DNA of 64,000 bases from Microbulbifer sp. ALW1 (GCF_009903625.1 NZ_CP047569.1:1644501-1708500), one strand, 5' to 3'; positions 36,772 to 46,567 are shown, numbered from the stretch's first letter. The notes: generated by a model from the letters alone, not told the origin. Made by a program: numbers and translations.

Positions 36772-36936
36772 TCAATGAGCCAGCTGCAGACTGGAGAAGC
36801 GACGCTTACCACTTTTCAGTCGCGCCTCAATTACCTTGCTAGGCTCGCCAGTCTCAATAGCGCTAGAGCTGGCTACGGTACGGCGGATCTGACTCCGGCT
36901 GATTTTGCGGCTGCCTGACTTGGGTCTACGGGTCAT
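36772..36936 (-). CDS. small basic protein of unknown function
   Basis: A 54-residue, Arg/Lys/Ser-rich protein (MTRRPKSGSRKISRSQIRRT at the start), with no membrane segment. GGAG lies seven bases before the ATG at 36936, which supports a real gene; the open frame extends upstream only as noise. It is on the opposite strand to the rest of the island, between the Fic remnant and the methyltransferase. It could be a small DNA-binding or regulatory protein. No function is assigned. Confidence 0.55.
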   Translation of the reverse strand: MTRRPKSGSRKISRSQIRRTVASSSAIETGEPSKVIEARLKSGKRRFSSLQLAH

Positions 36937-37160
36937 AGCGTTCTCCTGAATAACCGCCCAATTATACCAAATTCCAGGGCGAAACACTCCCAGCGCCCCG
37001 CAATTACCCCTTGCTCTTGCCCGCGAACTACCAATCCTCGCCATTGCCCCTCTTGTGCCTTCCTCTGCTGGCCCTCTCGTCGCCATTGACGCAGAATATG
37101 GCTCTATTCTGCACGCAAAAAGTGCATAAAAAACATACGGACGCAAGGAATACAGGCCCC

Positions 37161-40100
37161 ATGACCGATAAGCCACTTAGCTCCAACAGCACCCAGGTGC
37201 TCAAGGCCGAGCAGCGCCGCAAAAAATTTGCCGAACTCCTACGCGAGATGTTCCAGCTCAACCAGCCGGAACTGGATTTCGGCCTCTACCGCATCATGCA
37301 TGCCCGCAAAGGCGACATTAACCGTTTTATCGAGCGCGACCTGCCCAGAATAACCCGCCAGGCGTTTGCCAACTTCGCCTCCAGCGACAAGGCCGAGCTG
37401 CAAAAGGAGTTGGACAAGGCCATTGCCGGCGCTCAAGCCCTGGAAGTGGACCCGGACACCCTGCCCAAGGTACAGCAGCTTAAAGCCCAGCTGAACGATG
37501 GCTTTGACCTGGCGCGAGAAGAAGGTGAGGTGTACGACGCCCTGGTGACCTTCTTTAACCGTTACTACGACGAGGGCGATTTCCTCTCGCGCCGGGTGTA
37601 CAAAAACGGCACCTACGCCATTCCCTATCAGGGGGAAGAGGTGGTATTGCACTGGGCCAACAAAGACCAGTACTACATCAAAAGCAGCGAAACCCTGCGC
37701 GACTACAGCTTCCGCCTCAACCCTAACACCAGCGATATCGAGCCCGACCCGCTGCGTGTGCACTTCAAACTGGTGGACGCCGAAGCCGGAGCCCAGAACA
37801 ACAACAAAGAGAGTGATAGCGGCAAGCGGGTATTTATTCTCGATGCCGAGCAACCATTCGAGTTGATCGAAGGCGAGCCCAACGAAGACGGTCAGCAGTT
37901 CCCGGAGCTGCAAATCCGCTTTGTATTCCGCGCTGCGACGCAAGACGACTGGAACAGTAACGCTGCCACTCAGGCGGAACTGGCCAAAGCCACCGCTGCC
38001 GCTAAAAAGAAACCACCGGTACAGGGTGTGCTGGTTGCCAGTGCTACCGCCTGGCTATTGAGCGAGGAGGGCGGCCTGCCCGAACAGTGGCGCCGGCTAT
38101 TGGCCCAGCCTTATACCAAGGCCAATGGCGAGCAGGCGGACTACAGCCGCCTGCAGGGCCAGCTTAACAATTACACCAAGAAAAACAGCTTCGACTATTT
38201 TATCCACAAAGATCTTGGCGGTTTTTTGAATCGCGAGCTGGATTTCTACATCAAGAACGAACTGCTCGACTGGGCCGACCTCGCTGCGCTGAAAAACAAT
38301 CCTACCCGCCTAGCGCCACTGCTGAGCAAGATCGAAGTCATCCGCAAGCTGGGCGAGAGCATTATCGCGTTTCTGGCGCAACTGGAGAATTTCCAGAAAA
38401 AACTCTGGCTCAAGAAAAAGTTTGTTACCGAAACCAACTACTGCATCACTCTGGATCGCCTGGCCGAGCATACGGCCCTGCTCGAGCAAGTTTTTGCTAA
38501 TGAGAGGCAGCTCCAGGACTGGCAACAGTTGTACAAGCTGGATCTGGAACAGCTAAAGCAAGACTACGCGCAGCAGGATTGGCCGGAATTTCTCGCCCAA
38601 CCCAAGTACCGTTACTTGATGTTGGATACACGCCACTTCGACGACGTTTTCAAGGCGCAGCTGTTGGCTACTATCGAGGACCTGGATGCCCAGTGTGATG
38701 GCTTGTTGGTGCACTCGGAAAATTTTCAGGCACTAAATCTGCTGCAAGAGCGCTACCGGGAGCAGGTAAAGTGTATTTATATTGATCCACCCTATAATAC
38801 TGATGCCAGTGCCATCATGTATAAGAATGGTTATAAATCTTCGACGTGGGCCTCCCTTATTTGGGATAGATTGTTACGGGCAAAAAGCTTTCTAAGACCT
38901 GCGGGAGTCTTAGCGGCAGCGATTGATGACGAGCAAAAGAATGAACTTTCTTTTTTAATGAAGGAAGCTTTTGAGTCGGATTTGCTGGCAGTGTTTTGTA
39001 TTAGGTCAAACCCCTCTGGGCGCCCAACTAAAACCGGATATTCAGTTTCACATGAATACACATTATATTCTGGGAAAGACGCCAGTTCTTTTGTAAGACG
39101 ACTTCCTCCAACAAAGGAGCAGTCTGCTCGATTTAATGAGTCAGATGATTTAGGGAGGTTTGAATGGAGAAATCTGAGGCGAGAGGGCTCTAACTCCGAT
39201 CGATCTGCTAGGCGCGCGCTTTTCTATCCGATTTATATACGTAATGGTGAAATTCACGTTCCTGAAATGGAGTGGAGTGAAGGAAAAAAAGAGTGGATAG
39301 TTTTAGAAGATAAAAAAATCTCAGATATTGTAGTGTGGCCGGTTAACGATCAGGGGGAAGAAAAAACCTGGCGATGGGAGTCAAAAAAAGTTACGTCTTC
39401 ACTAAGCTCTCTTGGGGTTCGTAAAGATAGGTCGGGTAAAGATTACATTTACTATAAGCGCCGCCCGAATGAAGATGGAGTGGTATCTGTTTCTTCTTGG
39501 TTTGATGCTAAGTACTCTTCGACAGAACATGGTTCTGCCATCATTAAAGATTTATTTGGGGGTATGGTTTTCTCATACCCGAAATCTATTCATGCTGTGA
39601 CGGATTCAATTTATATTTCCGGGGCTGCAGAAAGAGGCGCAACTGTTTTAGATTATTTTTCAGGTTCGGGAACTACTGGGCATTCAGTTATTAACTTAAA
39701 TCGCGAAGATCATGGGAAACGAAAATATTTATTGGTCGAAATGGGGGATTATTTCGACACCGTACTAAAACCCCGTATCCAGAAAGTGGCCTACGCCGAA
39801 AACTGGAAGGTCGGTGCTCCGGTCGCCGATAGTGAAGGCGGGTTCAACGGCATGTCACACTGTTTCAAGTATGTGCGCCTGGAGAGCTATGAAGATTCCC
39901 TCGGAAATCTAGCCCTGCACCGCGGCAAAGGCCAGCAGGAATTGTTGCAGGCCCACGAAAACTCCGAACTGGACGCCGCCCGTCAAAGCTATGTAATGAA
40001 CTATCTGCTGGAGGTGGAAACCCGCGGGTCCCGCTCGCTGCTTAATACCAAACTGTTCACCGATCCCACCGCCTATCAACTGGACGTGCGCTCCGCCAGT

Positions 40101-40628
40101 GGTGACGAGACCAAGGCGGTCAATGTGGACCTGCTGGAAACCTTCAACTACCTGCTGGGCCTTACCGTCGAACACATCGCCGCGCCCGTCTGGTTTGACG
40201 CCGAGCTGAGCCAGGGTGAGTTCGGCCGCTGGCAGGCTCAGGTGAGCCGCGTTGGCGCCGAAGCGCTGGCGAGTAAGAGCGAGGAAAAGCGCAAGCAACT
40301 CTGGTGGTTCCGCACCGTGTACGGCACTAATCGCGCAGGCCAGAAGGTGCTAGTAGTATGGCGCAATCTGCCGTCGGTGATTGCCGAGAAAGACAAAGGC
40401 CTGCTACTGGATAACGCGGTGCTGGACGCAGTGCTGATCGAGAAACTGAATATCCGCCTCACCCAGAGCTCCGATGACGAGGTGGATATCCTCTATGTCA
40501 ACGGCGACCACAATATCGCCATCCCCAAAAACCGCCGCGGCGAGCCCATGGAAGAGGCCCGGGTGCAGTTGATTGAAGAGGCCTTCCACCGGCTGATGTT
40601 TGCCGGCACCGAAGCGGCAGAGCACTAA
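37161..40628 (+). CDS. site-specific adenine DNA methyltransferase (type III Mod-like, large)
   Basis: Probable N6-adenine methyltransferase of 1155 residues. Motif IV DPPYN is at 542-546 and the AdoMet motif FSGSG at 833-837; DPPY before FxGxG marks the beta class, as in type III Mod subunits. The long N-terminal part (1-530) has no motif I recognise and a C-terminal part of about 290 residues follows. Start at ATG 37161 is the best in-frame choice; an open frame reaches 37011. Bases about 38765-39745 (residues 535-862, the catalytic and target-recognition core) are much more AT-rich than the flanks. It ends 9 bases before the Res-like gene. Confidence 0.87.
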   Translation: MTDKPLSSNSTQVLKAEQRRKKFAELLREMFQLNQPELDFGLYRIMHARKGDINRFIERDLPRITRQAFANFASSDKAELQKELDKAIAGAQALEVDPDTLPKVQQLKAQLNDGFDLAREEGEVYDALVTFFNRYYDEGDFLSRRVYKNGTYAIPYQGEEVVLHWANKDQYYIKSSETLRDYSFRLNPNTSDIEPDPLRVHFKLVDAEAGAQNNNKESDSGKRVFILDAEQPFELIEGEPNEDGQQFPELQIRFVFRAATQDDWNSNAATQAELAKATAAAKKKPPVQGVLVASATAWLLSEEGGLPEQWRRLLAQPYTKANGEQADYSRLQGQLNNYTKKNSFDYFIHKDLGGFLNRELDFYIKNELLDWADLAALKNNPTRLAPLLSKIEVIRKLGESIIAFLAQLENFQKKLWLKKKFVTETNYCITLDRLAEHTALLEQVFANERQLQDWQQLYKLDLEQLKQDYAQQDWPEFLAQPKYRYLMLDTRHFDDVFKAQLLATIEDLDAQCDGLLVHSENFQALNLLQERYREQVKCIYIDPPYNTDASAIMYKNGYKSSTWASLIWDRLLRAKSFLRPAGVLAAAIDDEQKNELSFLMKEAFESDLLAVFCIRSNPSGRPTKTGYSVSHEYTLYSGKDASSFVRRLPPTKEQSARFNESDDLGRFEWRNLRREGSNSDRSARRALFYPIYIRNGEIHVPEMEWSEGKKEWIVLEDKKISDIVVWPVNDQGEEKTWRWESKKVTSSLSSLGVRKDRSGKDYIYYKRRPNEDGVVSVSSWFDAKYSSTEHGSAIIKDLFGGMVFSYPKSIHAVTDSIYISGAAERGATVLDYFSGSGTTGHSVINLNREDHGKRKYLLVEMGDYFDTVLKPRIQKVAYAENWKVGAPVADSEGGFNGMSHCFKYVRLESYEDSLGNLALHRGKGQQELLQAHENSELDAARQSYVMNYLLEVETRGSRSLLNTKLFTDPTAYQLDVRSASGDETKAVNVDLLETFNYLLGLTVEHIAAPVWFDAELSQGEFGRWQAQVSRVGAEALASKSEEKRKQLWWFRTVYGTNRAGQKVLVVWRNLPSVIAEKDKGLLLDNAVLDAVLIEKLNIRLTQSSDDEVDILYVNGDHNIAIPKNRRGEPMEEARVQLIEEAFHRLMFAGTEAAEH

Positions 40629-40637
40629 GGGGGCAGC

Positions 40638-43600
40638 ATGGCAGCAGCAAAGAAAAAGCCGGCCGCTAAAGCGCCCGCAAGCAAAAGCGGCGTGCGTGCG
40701 AAAAAGGCTAAGAAGCAGACACTGGAGTTCCGCCATCACCTGGTGCTGAACCAGTGGCTCTTCTCCCTGTTTGGCTTTGAATCCGTATCCGGGCGCTACC
40801 CGGTGGATAAAACCAATCAACGTGCGGCCGCGACATTGGAGGCCTTCCGCGATCGTTTCCAGCTGATGGGCGATGTGACCGGGCGCAATGGCGACGGTGT
40901 GCACCGCATCGTCGAGGCCATCATCCAGAATTACGATAATGGTCCCGGCCAGATTGCCACCAGCCAGATTAAGCTGACCGAAGAGCAACTGCTGGATTAC
41001 GACCGTCATATCAAACAGATTACTGACAAAATTAATCTGGCCCGCCAGACCGCTGGGGAATCACCACTGGAGTGGAAGTACTTCCAGTATCTGGCACTGC
41101 TATTTACCGAAATCTACCTGGACTACTTCTTCACCCGCCTGGAAGAACTGCTGGCGGCCCTGAACGAACAGATTGAGCGCTGGAACCAGCACTGGCTGGA
41201 TGAGGGCAACTACGGTCACAAGCCGCTAAAGGTGTTGAATGCGGACGACGATCTGTGGCCGCAACTGGCTCGTATCGCCTTCTGGAGCGCCACCGGTTCC
41301 GGTAAGACCCTGCTGATGCACGCCAATATCCAGCAGTTCCGCTACTATCTGAAGCGCTTCGGTAAGGCGCGCAATATCAACAAGGTTATTCTGCTTACGC
41401 CCAATGAGGGCCTCACCCGTCAACATCTGCAGGAACTGAAAATATCGGGTATCGAGGCCAGCGAGTTTACGCCCCGCGCTGGCCAGGACGACCTGTTTGC
41501 GCAAAATCCGGTATTGGTAATCGATATCAACAAGCTGCGGGACAGCGAGAAGAACAAGACCGTCGCCGTAGACAGCTTCGGTACCAATAACCTGCTGCTG
41601 GTGGACGAAGGGCACCGGGGAACCGCCAGCGGCGGTGGCACCTGGCTGGATTACCGACGCAAGCTCTGCGCCAAGGGCTTTTCCTTTGAGTACTCGGCGA
41701 CCTTTGCGCAATCCAGCGGGCAGCACGAGAACCTGCGCCAGATCTACACCAAGTCGATCCTGTTCGATTACTCCTACCGCCATTTCTACAGCGATGGCTA
41801 CGGCAAGCAGTCGCAGATTCTGAATCTGGAGCAGAACCTGGATGGCGAGGACGAGTATCGCTACCTGGTGGCTTCGCTGCTGAGCTTTTACCAGCAGCAA
41901 CGGCTGTTCGATGATCAGCCCGATACCTTCAAGCGCTTTAATCTGTACCGGCCTTTGTGGGTGTTCGTCAGCTCCAAAGTGGCTGCGAAGTCTGGTGGGC
42001 TAAATCCGGGCGAAGCAAACGATACGATTAAGGTGTTGCAGTTTATCGACCGCGTGCTTAGCCAGAGAGAAGTCACCGAGAGTGCCATCGAGCAACTCCT
42101 AAACAAAGGTATGGAAACCGCCGGTGGCCGCAATCTGTTGGATGGACGTTTCAATTACCTGAAGGAATTGGATCAATCCCCGGCGGACCTGTATGCGGAT
42201 ATATTGGAGCGGGTTTTCCATACCAGTGGTGGTCGCCTGTATATTGAAAACATTACCGGCGTGGCTGGAGAAATCGCGCTGCGTGGTGGCGCTTCCGATA
42301 CTCCGTTTGGCGTAATCAACGTAGGGGATGACGGCAAGCTGGTGAAACTCTGTGAGACCCACGACCTTCTTACGCAAGATGCGCGATTCAGTAGTTCACT
42401 GTTCAATACCATTAATGGTGATGGCTCACCGGTGAACCTGTTACTGGGTTCGAAGAAGTTTACCGAGGGCTGGAGCAGCTGGCGGGTGTCCAATATGACA
42501 CTGATGAATGTGGGTAAAAACGAAGGTGCGCAGATCATCCAGTTGTTTGGCCGCGGTGTGCGTCTTAAGGGCTTCCAGACCACATTGAAACGCTCTGCTG
42601 AACTGATCAATGAGCTCAAGCAGGCGGGACTGGAGCGAGCACGGCATATCGGTATTCTGGAAACCCTCAACTTGTTTGGGGTCAAGGCCGACTACATCGC
42701 CCAGTTCCGCAAGGAGCTGGAAGATGAAGAAATCCCGGTCAATCACGGCCTGATTGAATACGAGCTTCCGCTGGCCCCCATGAAAGATCTCCCTGGCAAC
42801 CTGCCGGTGATCCGATTAAAACCCGCTGTGGCGGGCAAGGCCATTGGCGGCGCGGGCAGTGCCTTTATGGAGCTGGCGGAGCAGGTGGAACTATTGCCGC
42901 CTACCGAATTTCATCGGCGTGGTGAGATGGGTGCATTTAACTATTTCTGCAACCCGCCCCGAGTACAATTGGATTTTTATCCTCGCGTCGGTGCTTTCTC
43001 TACCGATACACAGGGGGAGCGCGAGGTAAAACGAAAATCACAGCGCTTCACTGGTGGGCACCTGGCGGTAATGGATATGGAGGCGCTCTATTTTGACCTG
43101 CTTGCGTTCAAACGCGATCGGCGCTGGTCCAACCTGACGCTCTCGCAAGCCCGTATTACTGAACTTTTAGCGGAGGATGGCTGGTACCAGCTTCAGGCTC
43201 CGGATTCGGCGATGGCCTTGGGCGACCTTAGCAAGCTACCTCTGTGGCATGAAATGGCGGGAGCCCTGCTCCGCAAGTACTGCGAAATGTTCTATGGCTA
43301 CCGCCGCAAACAGTGGGAGGCGGACAAGCTTGAATATCGACCTATCACAGAAAACAACAAATACTTGTTTGGCGTTACTGAGCAGTCTCCCCACGGTAGT
43401 TACACACTCACACTGGATTCAATGCGCCATGAATCATTAATCAAGCAGCTGGATAGTCTGCGCACGCAGATTCTCGAAGAAGATGTAGCGAAATGGAAAG
43501 ACAAGGTGCTCGATGGTCTGGAGTTTCTTTGGTGTGAACGACATTTTTATCAACCGCTTGTCGCCGCCACCCAGGGGCTGGACTTTCAGGTAAGCCCGGT

Positions 43601-44081
43601 CTCTCTGAACAAGGGCGAAGCTCAGTTCGTCAAGGATCTTCAAAGCGCCTGGGAGCAGGATGTATTCGATGGCTTCGAGCTATACCTACTGCGCAACCAG
43701 AGCGGGCAGGGTGCTGTTGGCGCTTTCATTGATGGCGGTTTCTACCCGGACTTTATTCTGTGGCTGGTTCGCGATGGTAAACAGCATGTGGTGTTTGTGG
43801 ATCCCAAGGGCCTGCGTAACCACAAACCATCGAGCCCGAAAGTGAAGTTTCATAAAACCATCAAGGATATGGAAGCCAAGTTGATCGAAAATGATCCGGC
43901 CAATGGCAATATTCAGTTGGATGCGTTTTTGATATCGAATACACCCAAGGCGACACTGCTTGGGGACTGGGTGGATGAGAAGGGTAATCCGGTAACGGAA
44001 CAACAATTGGATGACTGGAATATTCTGTTCGAGCAGGATAAAGAGGCTGCCATCAAGCGAATGGTGCAAAAAATTGCGTAG
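40638..44081 (+). CDS. Res-like helicase-nuclease (type III restriction subunit-like)
   Basis: Superfamily 2 helicase fused to a nuclease, 1147 residues. It starts with a Lys/Ala-rich tail (1-30). Motif I ATGSGKT is near 219, motif II DEGH near 323, and SATFAQSSG near 355 corresponds to motif III. QIIQLFGRGVRLKG near 635 corresponds to motif VI. The C-terminal part has FYPDFILW (about 1036) and VVFVDPKG (about 1051), spacing expected of a PD-(D/E)xK nuclease, here ending in D-P-K. It directly follows the methyltransferase, as Res follows Mod in type III systems, and probably cuts unmodified DNA. Confidence 0.85.
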   Translation: MAAAKKKPAAKAPASKSGVRAKKAKKQTLEFRHHLVLNQWLFSLFGFESVSGRYPVDKTNQRAAATLEAFRDRFQLMGDVTGRNGDGVHRIVEAIIQNYDNGPGQIATSQIKLTEEQLLDYDRHIKQITDKINLARQTAGESPLEWKYFQYLALLFTEIYLDYFFTRLEELLAALNEQIERWNQHWLDEGNYGHKPLKVLNADDDLWPQLARIAFWSATGSGKTLLMHANIQQFRYYLKRFGKARNINKVILLTPNEGLTRQHLQELKISGIEASEFTPRAGQDDLFAQNPVLVIDINKLRDSEKNKTVAVDSFGTNNLLLVDEGHRGTASGGGTWLDYRRKLCAKGFSFEYSATFAQSSGQHENLRQIYTKSILFDYSYRHFYSDGYGKQSQILNLEQNLDGEDEYRYLVASLLSFYQQQRLFDDQPDTFKRFNLYRPLWVFVSSKVAAKSGGLNPGEANDTIKVLQFIDRVLSQREVTESAIEQLLNKGMETAGGRNLLDGRFNYLKELDQSPADLYADILERVFHTSGGRLYIENITGVAGEIALRGGASDTPFGVINVGDDGKLVKLCETHDLLTQDARFSSSLFNTINGDGSPVNLLLGSKKFTEGWSSWRVSNMTLMNVGKNEGAQIIQLFGRGVRLKGFQTTLKRSAELINELKQAGLERARHIGILETLNLFGVKADYIAQFRKELEDEEIPVNHGLIEYELPLAPMKDLPGNLPVIRLKPAVAGKAIGGAGSAFMELAEQVELLPPTEFHRRGEMGAFNYFCNPPRVQLDFYPRVGAFSTDTQGEREVKRKSQRFTGGHLAVMDMEALYFDLLAFKRDRRWSNLTLSQARITELLAEDGWYQLQAPDSAMALGDLSKLPLWHEMAGALLRKYCEMFYGYRRKQWEADKLEYRPITENNKYLFGVTEQSPHGSYTLTLDSMRHESLIKQLDSLRTQILEEDVAKWKDKVLDGLEFLWCERHFYQPLVAATQGLDFQVSPVSLNKGEAQFVKDLQSAWEQDVFDGFELYLLRNQSGQGAVGAFIDGGFYPDFILWLVRDGKQHVVFVDPKGLRNHKPSSPKVKFHKTIKDMEAKLIENDPANGNIQLDAFLISNTPKATLLGDWVDEKGNPVTEQQLDDWNILFEQDKEAAIKRMVQKIA

Positions 44082-44154
44082 TTAACACTCTCATTGGAGG
44101 GGCGCCGGGAGAGAGAAGGTCCTCTTCAGACGAGAATCAGCCAGGATAATAATA

Positions 44155-45513
44155 ATGAAATTTGTAGCAAATTCAGTTAATGGCACATACATGCGGGACA
44201 TCCTATATGAGATGCCCACTGATGCCGAAATAGATTGCGTGCTCGCCGCCGTCGCCTATGGCGGCGGCACTTCGAACGATGATGAGGATTTGATTGGGCA
44301 TGCCGTTGCCAACAATCTGCGGCTAGATCTTTGGATGCGCTATGACCATACCGTTCCGGTGGCCGTGCCCTTGCTTAAGCGCTTGCTGAAGCATCAAGCC
44401 GATAACGTATTTACCAGTTTCGTCCCGGATCGCTTTCACCCCAAGGTTATTTGGTGGCAGGGCTATGGGGCGTATATCGGTTCCGCCAACCATACCGATA
44501 ACGGCTGGAATAAGAATGTCGAAGCTGGTGTTTTTCTGACCGAGGACGAACTGGCCACCAACGGTATGGAGCAGGAGCTGACGTTTTTTTTCGACTACTT
44601 GCGGAACCTTGACGTCACTATCCCACTGTCGGCCGACTATATTGCCGAGCAGGAGCACTTCCAGAAATTAAATCGCGAAAACTTTCAAAAGGCCAGATCC
44701 GACCGGAAACATCCCGAGTGGGAGGGTCCGATTGTTGTTGCCAAAAAAAATGCCTTGGATCGGCGAAAGGAAAGCTTCCGAATCGAGTGGCTGTCCACGC
44801 TGGGCTATCTCGAGCAAATCCAAAAGCAGGTGGTGGACTTCCGTCCCACCTGGCTCAAGGGCGACGTGCCCGCGGCGTGGCAGGTCGATCAATTTCTACA
44901 TGCGTATTACTACAATCGTGTCGGCGAAGGTTTACGTAAGCCCTACAAGGAGTATTTTGAGCGGAATCAGAAAGATCCAAACGCCGCTCTTATGGTCGAG
45001 TTGGACTGGTGGGCCTCCCAGCCCAATGCACCGTCCCAGGAAGATACCAACCTATACGAACGGGCGCCCGTGCTTCGAAAGCTGCTGCAGAAGGATAGAG
45101 TTTTGTCGCTTACAGCGAGCGAATTCGAACAAGTCTGCGGTAATACCCATGCAACCGTAGACCATATTATTAAAATTCCTGCCGCCGCACTCGGGCGGCC
45201 GGATCTAGCCTCGATTAAGCTCGATGAGCGCATAGCTTTGTTCGCGCCGCTGCTGTTCGAAAAGCGCAACCGCAAAGGTTGGGGAGTGCAACAAATATTA
45301 CACTTCGTGCTGGATGGCGGCGATGCTGGAGATACTTGGGAGCGCCTCTACCACGCCGGTTGCGATCCGGAGTACAGAATTCCGAGGTATGGCCTCAATT
45401 CTTTGGCTGAGGTCATCGGCTGGGCGCGCCCCGAAGTAATGCCACCGCGCAATGGGCGCACCAGCAAGGCGTTGCAAGCGCTAGGGTTTCCGGTATCGGT
45501 CTATGGAGGATAG
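44155..45513 (+). CDS. phospholipase D-like domain protein
   Basis: Protein of 452 residues with one PLD-type motif near residues 97-115: FHPKVIWWQGYGAYIGSAN (H-x-K followed by G-S-x-N). The N-terminal domain is typical of PLD-family nucleases found with restriction and helicase genes. The rest matches no family I know. With one HKD motif, such proteins usually act as dimers. AGGATAATAATA precedes the ATG. It probably supplies a nuclease or DNA-binding step for the island. It is more AT-rich than the housekeeping neighbours. Confidence 0.75.
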   Translation: MKFVANSVNGTYMRDILYEMPTDAEIDCVLAAVAYGGGTSNDDEDLIGHAVANNLRLDLWMRYDHTVPVAVPLLKRLLKHQADNVFTSFVPDRFHPKVIWWQGYGAYIGSANHTDNGWNKNVEAGVFLTEDELATNGMEQELTFFFDYLRNLDVTIPLSADYIAEQEHFQKLNRENFQKARSDRKHPEWEGPIVVAKKNALDRRKESFRIEWLSTLGYLEQIQKQVVDFRPTWLKGDVPAAWQVDQFLHAYYYNRVGEGLRKPYKEYFERNQKDPNAALMVELDWWASQPNAPSQEDTNLYERAPVLRKLLQKDRVLSLTASEFEQVCGNTHATVDHIIKIPAAALGRPDLASIKLDERIALFAPLLFEKRNRKGWGVQQILHFVLDGGDAGDTWERLYHAGCDPEYRIPRYGLNSLAEVIGWARPEVMPPRNGRTSKALQALGFPVSVYGG

Positions 45514-45619
45514 TTATCTGGAGGCCATCGTCGAGATTTTAAGCATCGATGAGCTGAGTGGAGAAATCTTCGTTTTCGCGACTAAAGTGGCGCTTAATCA
45601 GTACGAACAGAAAAATTAA
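45503..45619 (+). CDS. possible 38-residue protein overlapping the PLD gene end
   Basis: An ATG inside the last codons of the PLD gene (CTATGGAGGATAG) opens a frame of 38 residues, MEDSYLEAIVEILSIDELSG..., acidic at first and ending KN. It stops 11 bases before the next gene. The overlap suggests translational coupling. It may be real or chance; codon content gives weak support. Confidence 0.4.
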   Translation: MEDSYLEAIVEILSIDELSGEIFVFATKVALNQYEQKN

Positions 45620-45630
45620 TAGGATTATCC

Positions 45631-46515
45631 ATGCTCGGTGATATCGAAGCTTTTTTTGCATTGGCAGATCGAGCCAAGCGATTCTTCTCGCGACGCAGTC
45701 AGAGCGAATCTGATGGCAGTGTGGCAGCACGATTCGTACAGCTGTTCCAGGCCCATGGAGTGCACCGCAACCAGATTCCACGCTTTTTCGGTCACGATTT
45801 GACGTTGGCTAAGGTCAAAGATGACGACGCGTTGCTGTCGACACTAACGGAGGAGATGCTCACAAATGCTGCAGAGTTGTTCGCGGTACGCCGCGAATGG
45901 CTTGACGGTGCCTCTTCCCAAATCTATGAATTGAACCACTTTTACAAGGAGCCGCAGCGCTTCGCGCAATTTATTAACGCAATAATAAAGCGCGCCAATC
46001 AGTTGGGCGGCCAGTTGTTTGTGGAAGATTCTCGGCGGAAGAGCGGATACGCGGACTCGCTACTTGTTTTGGAAGAAAGTATCGGTTTCGTGGGTGAAAA
46101 AGTCATCTACCGCTTCCATCTCTGCGATTTTCGTAGCTTTAGCTATTGGAAAACCCGCGCCTACCTAACTGCTTGTATTGCCTACGCTTGGGAGAATGAT
46201 TTTTATATCCACGGTGGCAATTTGGAAACAAAAAAGATATCACCTCTGTTGGAAGGTGAGGCATTTATTGATGTCAGTGAATTTGGAGGCGGTATTTCCC
46301 ATCAAGGCCAACGCTGGGATCCAGAGTACATGGCACTGGATCCAGAGGTCTATCTGCGCGGGATAGACGAGGGGCATATAGGCAAGGTATTAGCATTAGA
46401 GAAATGGCTGGAGCTCGAAAAGGAAGGCTGGATGCGCTGCGGCTTAGGAGATGGGGGGCGATTGGCCATTGAGCAGAAATTGGACCAGCTCAAATCTGTT
46501 GCGGTTGTTAGTTGA
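45631..46515 (+). CDS. island protein of unknown function with N-terminal HTH-like region
   Basis: Protein of 294 residues. AGGA lies seven bases before the ATG. Residues about 28-90 (VAARFVQLFQAHGVHRNQIPRF, then LTLAKV and FAVRREWLDGA) read like a short helix-turn-helix region of a kind seen in bacterial proteins next to defence genes. The remainder (about 100-290) has no motif I can name; it contains YWKTRAYLTACIAYAWEND and a run of acidic and aromatic residues. It may be a regulator or sensor of the island. It ends the island, facing the YebC-type gene. Confidence 0.6.
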   Translation: MLGDIEAFFALADRAKRFFSRRSQSESDGSVAARFVQLFQAHGVHRNQIPRFFGHDLTLAKVKDDDALLSTLTEEMLTNAAELFAVRREWLDGASSQIYELNHFYKEPQRFAQFINAIIKRANQLGGQLFVEDSRRKSGYADSLLVLEESIGFVGEKVIYRFHLCDFRSFSYWKTRAYLTACIAYAWENDFYIHGGNLETKKISPLLEGEAFIDVSEFGGGISHQGQRWDPEYMALDPEVYLRGIDEGHIGKVLALEKWLELEKEGWMRCGLGDGGRLAIEQKLDQLKSVAVVS

Positions 46516-46538
46516 ATCCGTAAGTTAGTTTCGCTACT

Positions 46539-46567
46539 AGCGGGGGAGCGCTCAAGCTCGCTCCCCC
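46539..46567. repeat. GC-rich inverted repeat at the right edge of the island
   Basis: GCGGGGGAGCG and GCTCGCTCCCCC form a hairpin of about ten pairs between convergent genes. No T-run follows on either strand, so it is at best a weak terminator. Confidence 0.45.

Noticed and set aside
39412..39600. Small frame inside the AT-rich core of the methyltransferase
   Set aside because: It is in another frame of the intact methyltransferase gene; the main frame is continuous through this part.
33455..46515. Assignment of the island as DISARM
   Set aside because: An SNF2 helicase, a methylase and a PLD protein are present, but the DUF1998 protein and the DrmA-type helicase are not, and a Res-like helicase-nuclease is.
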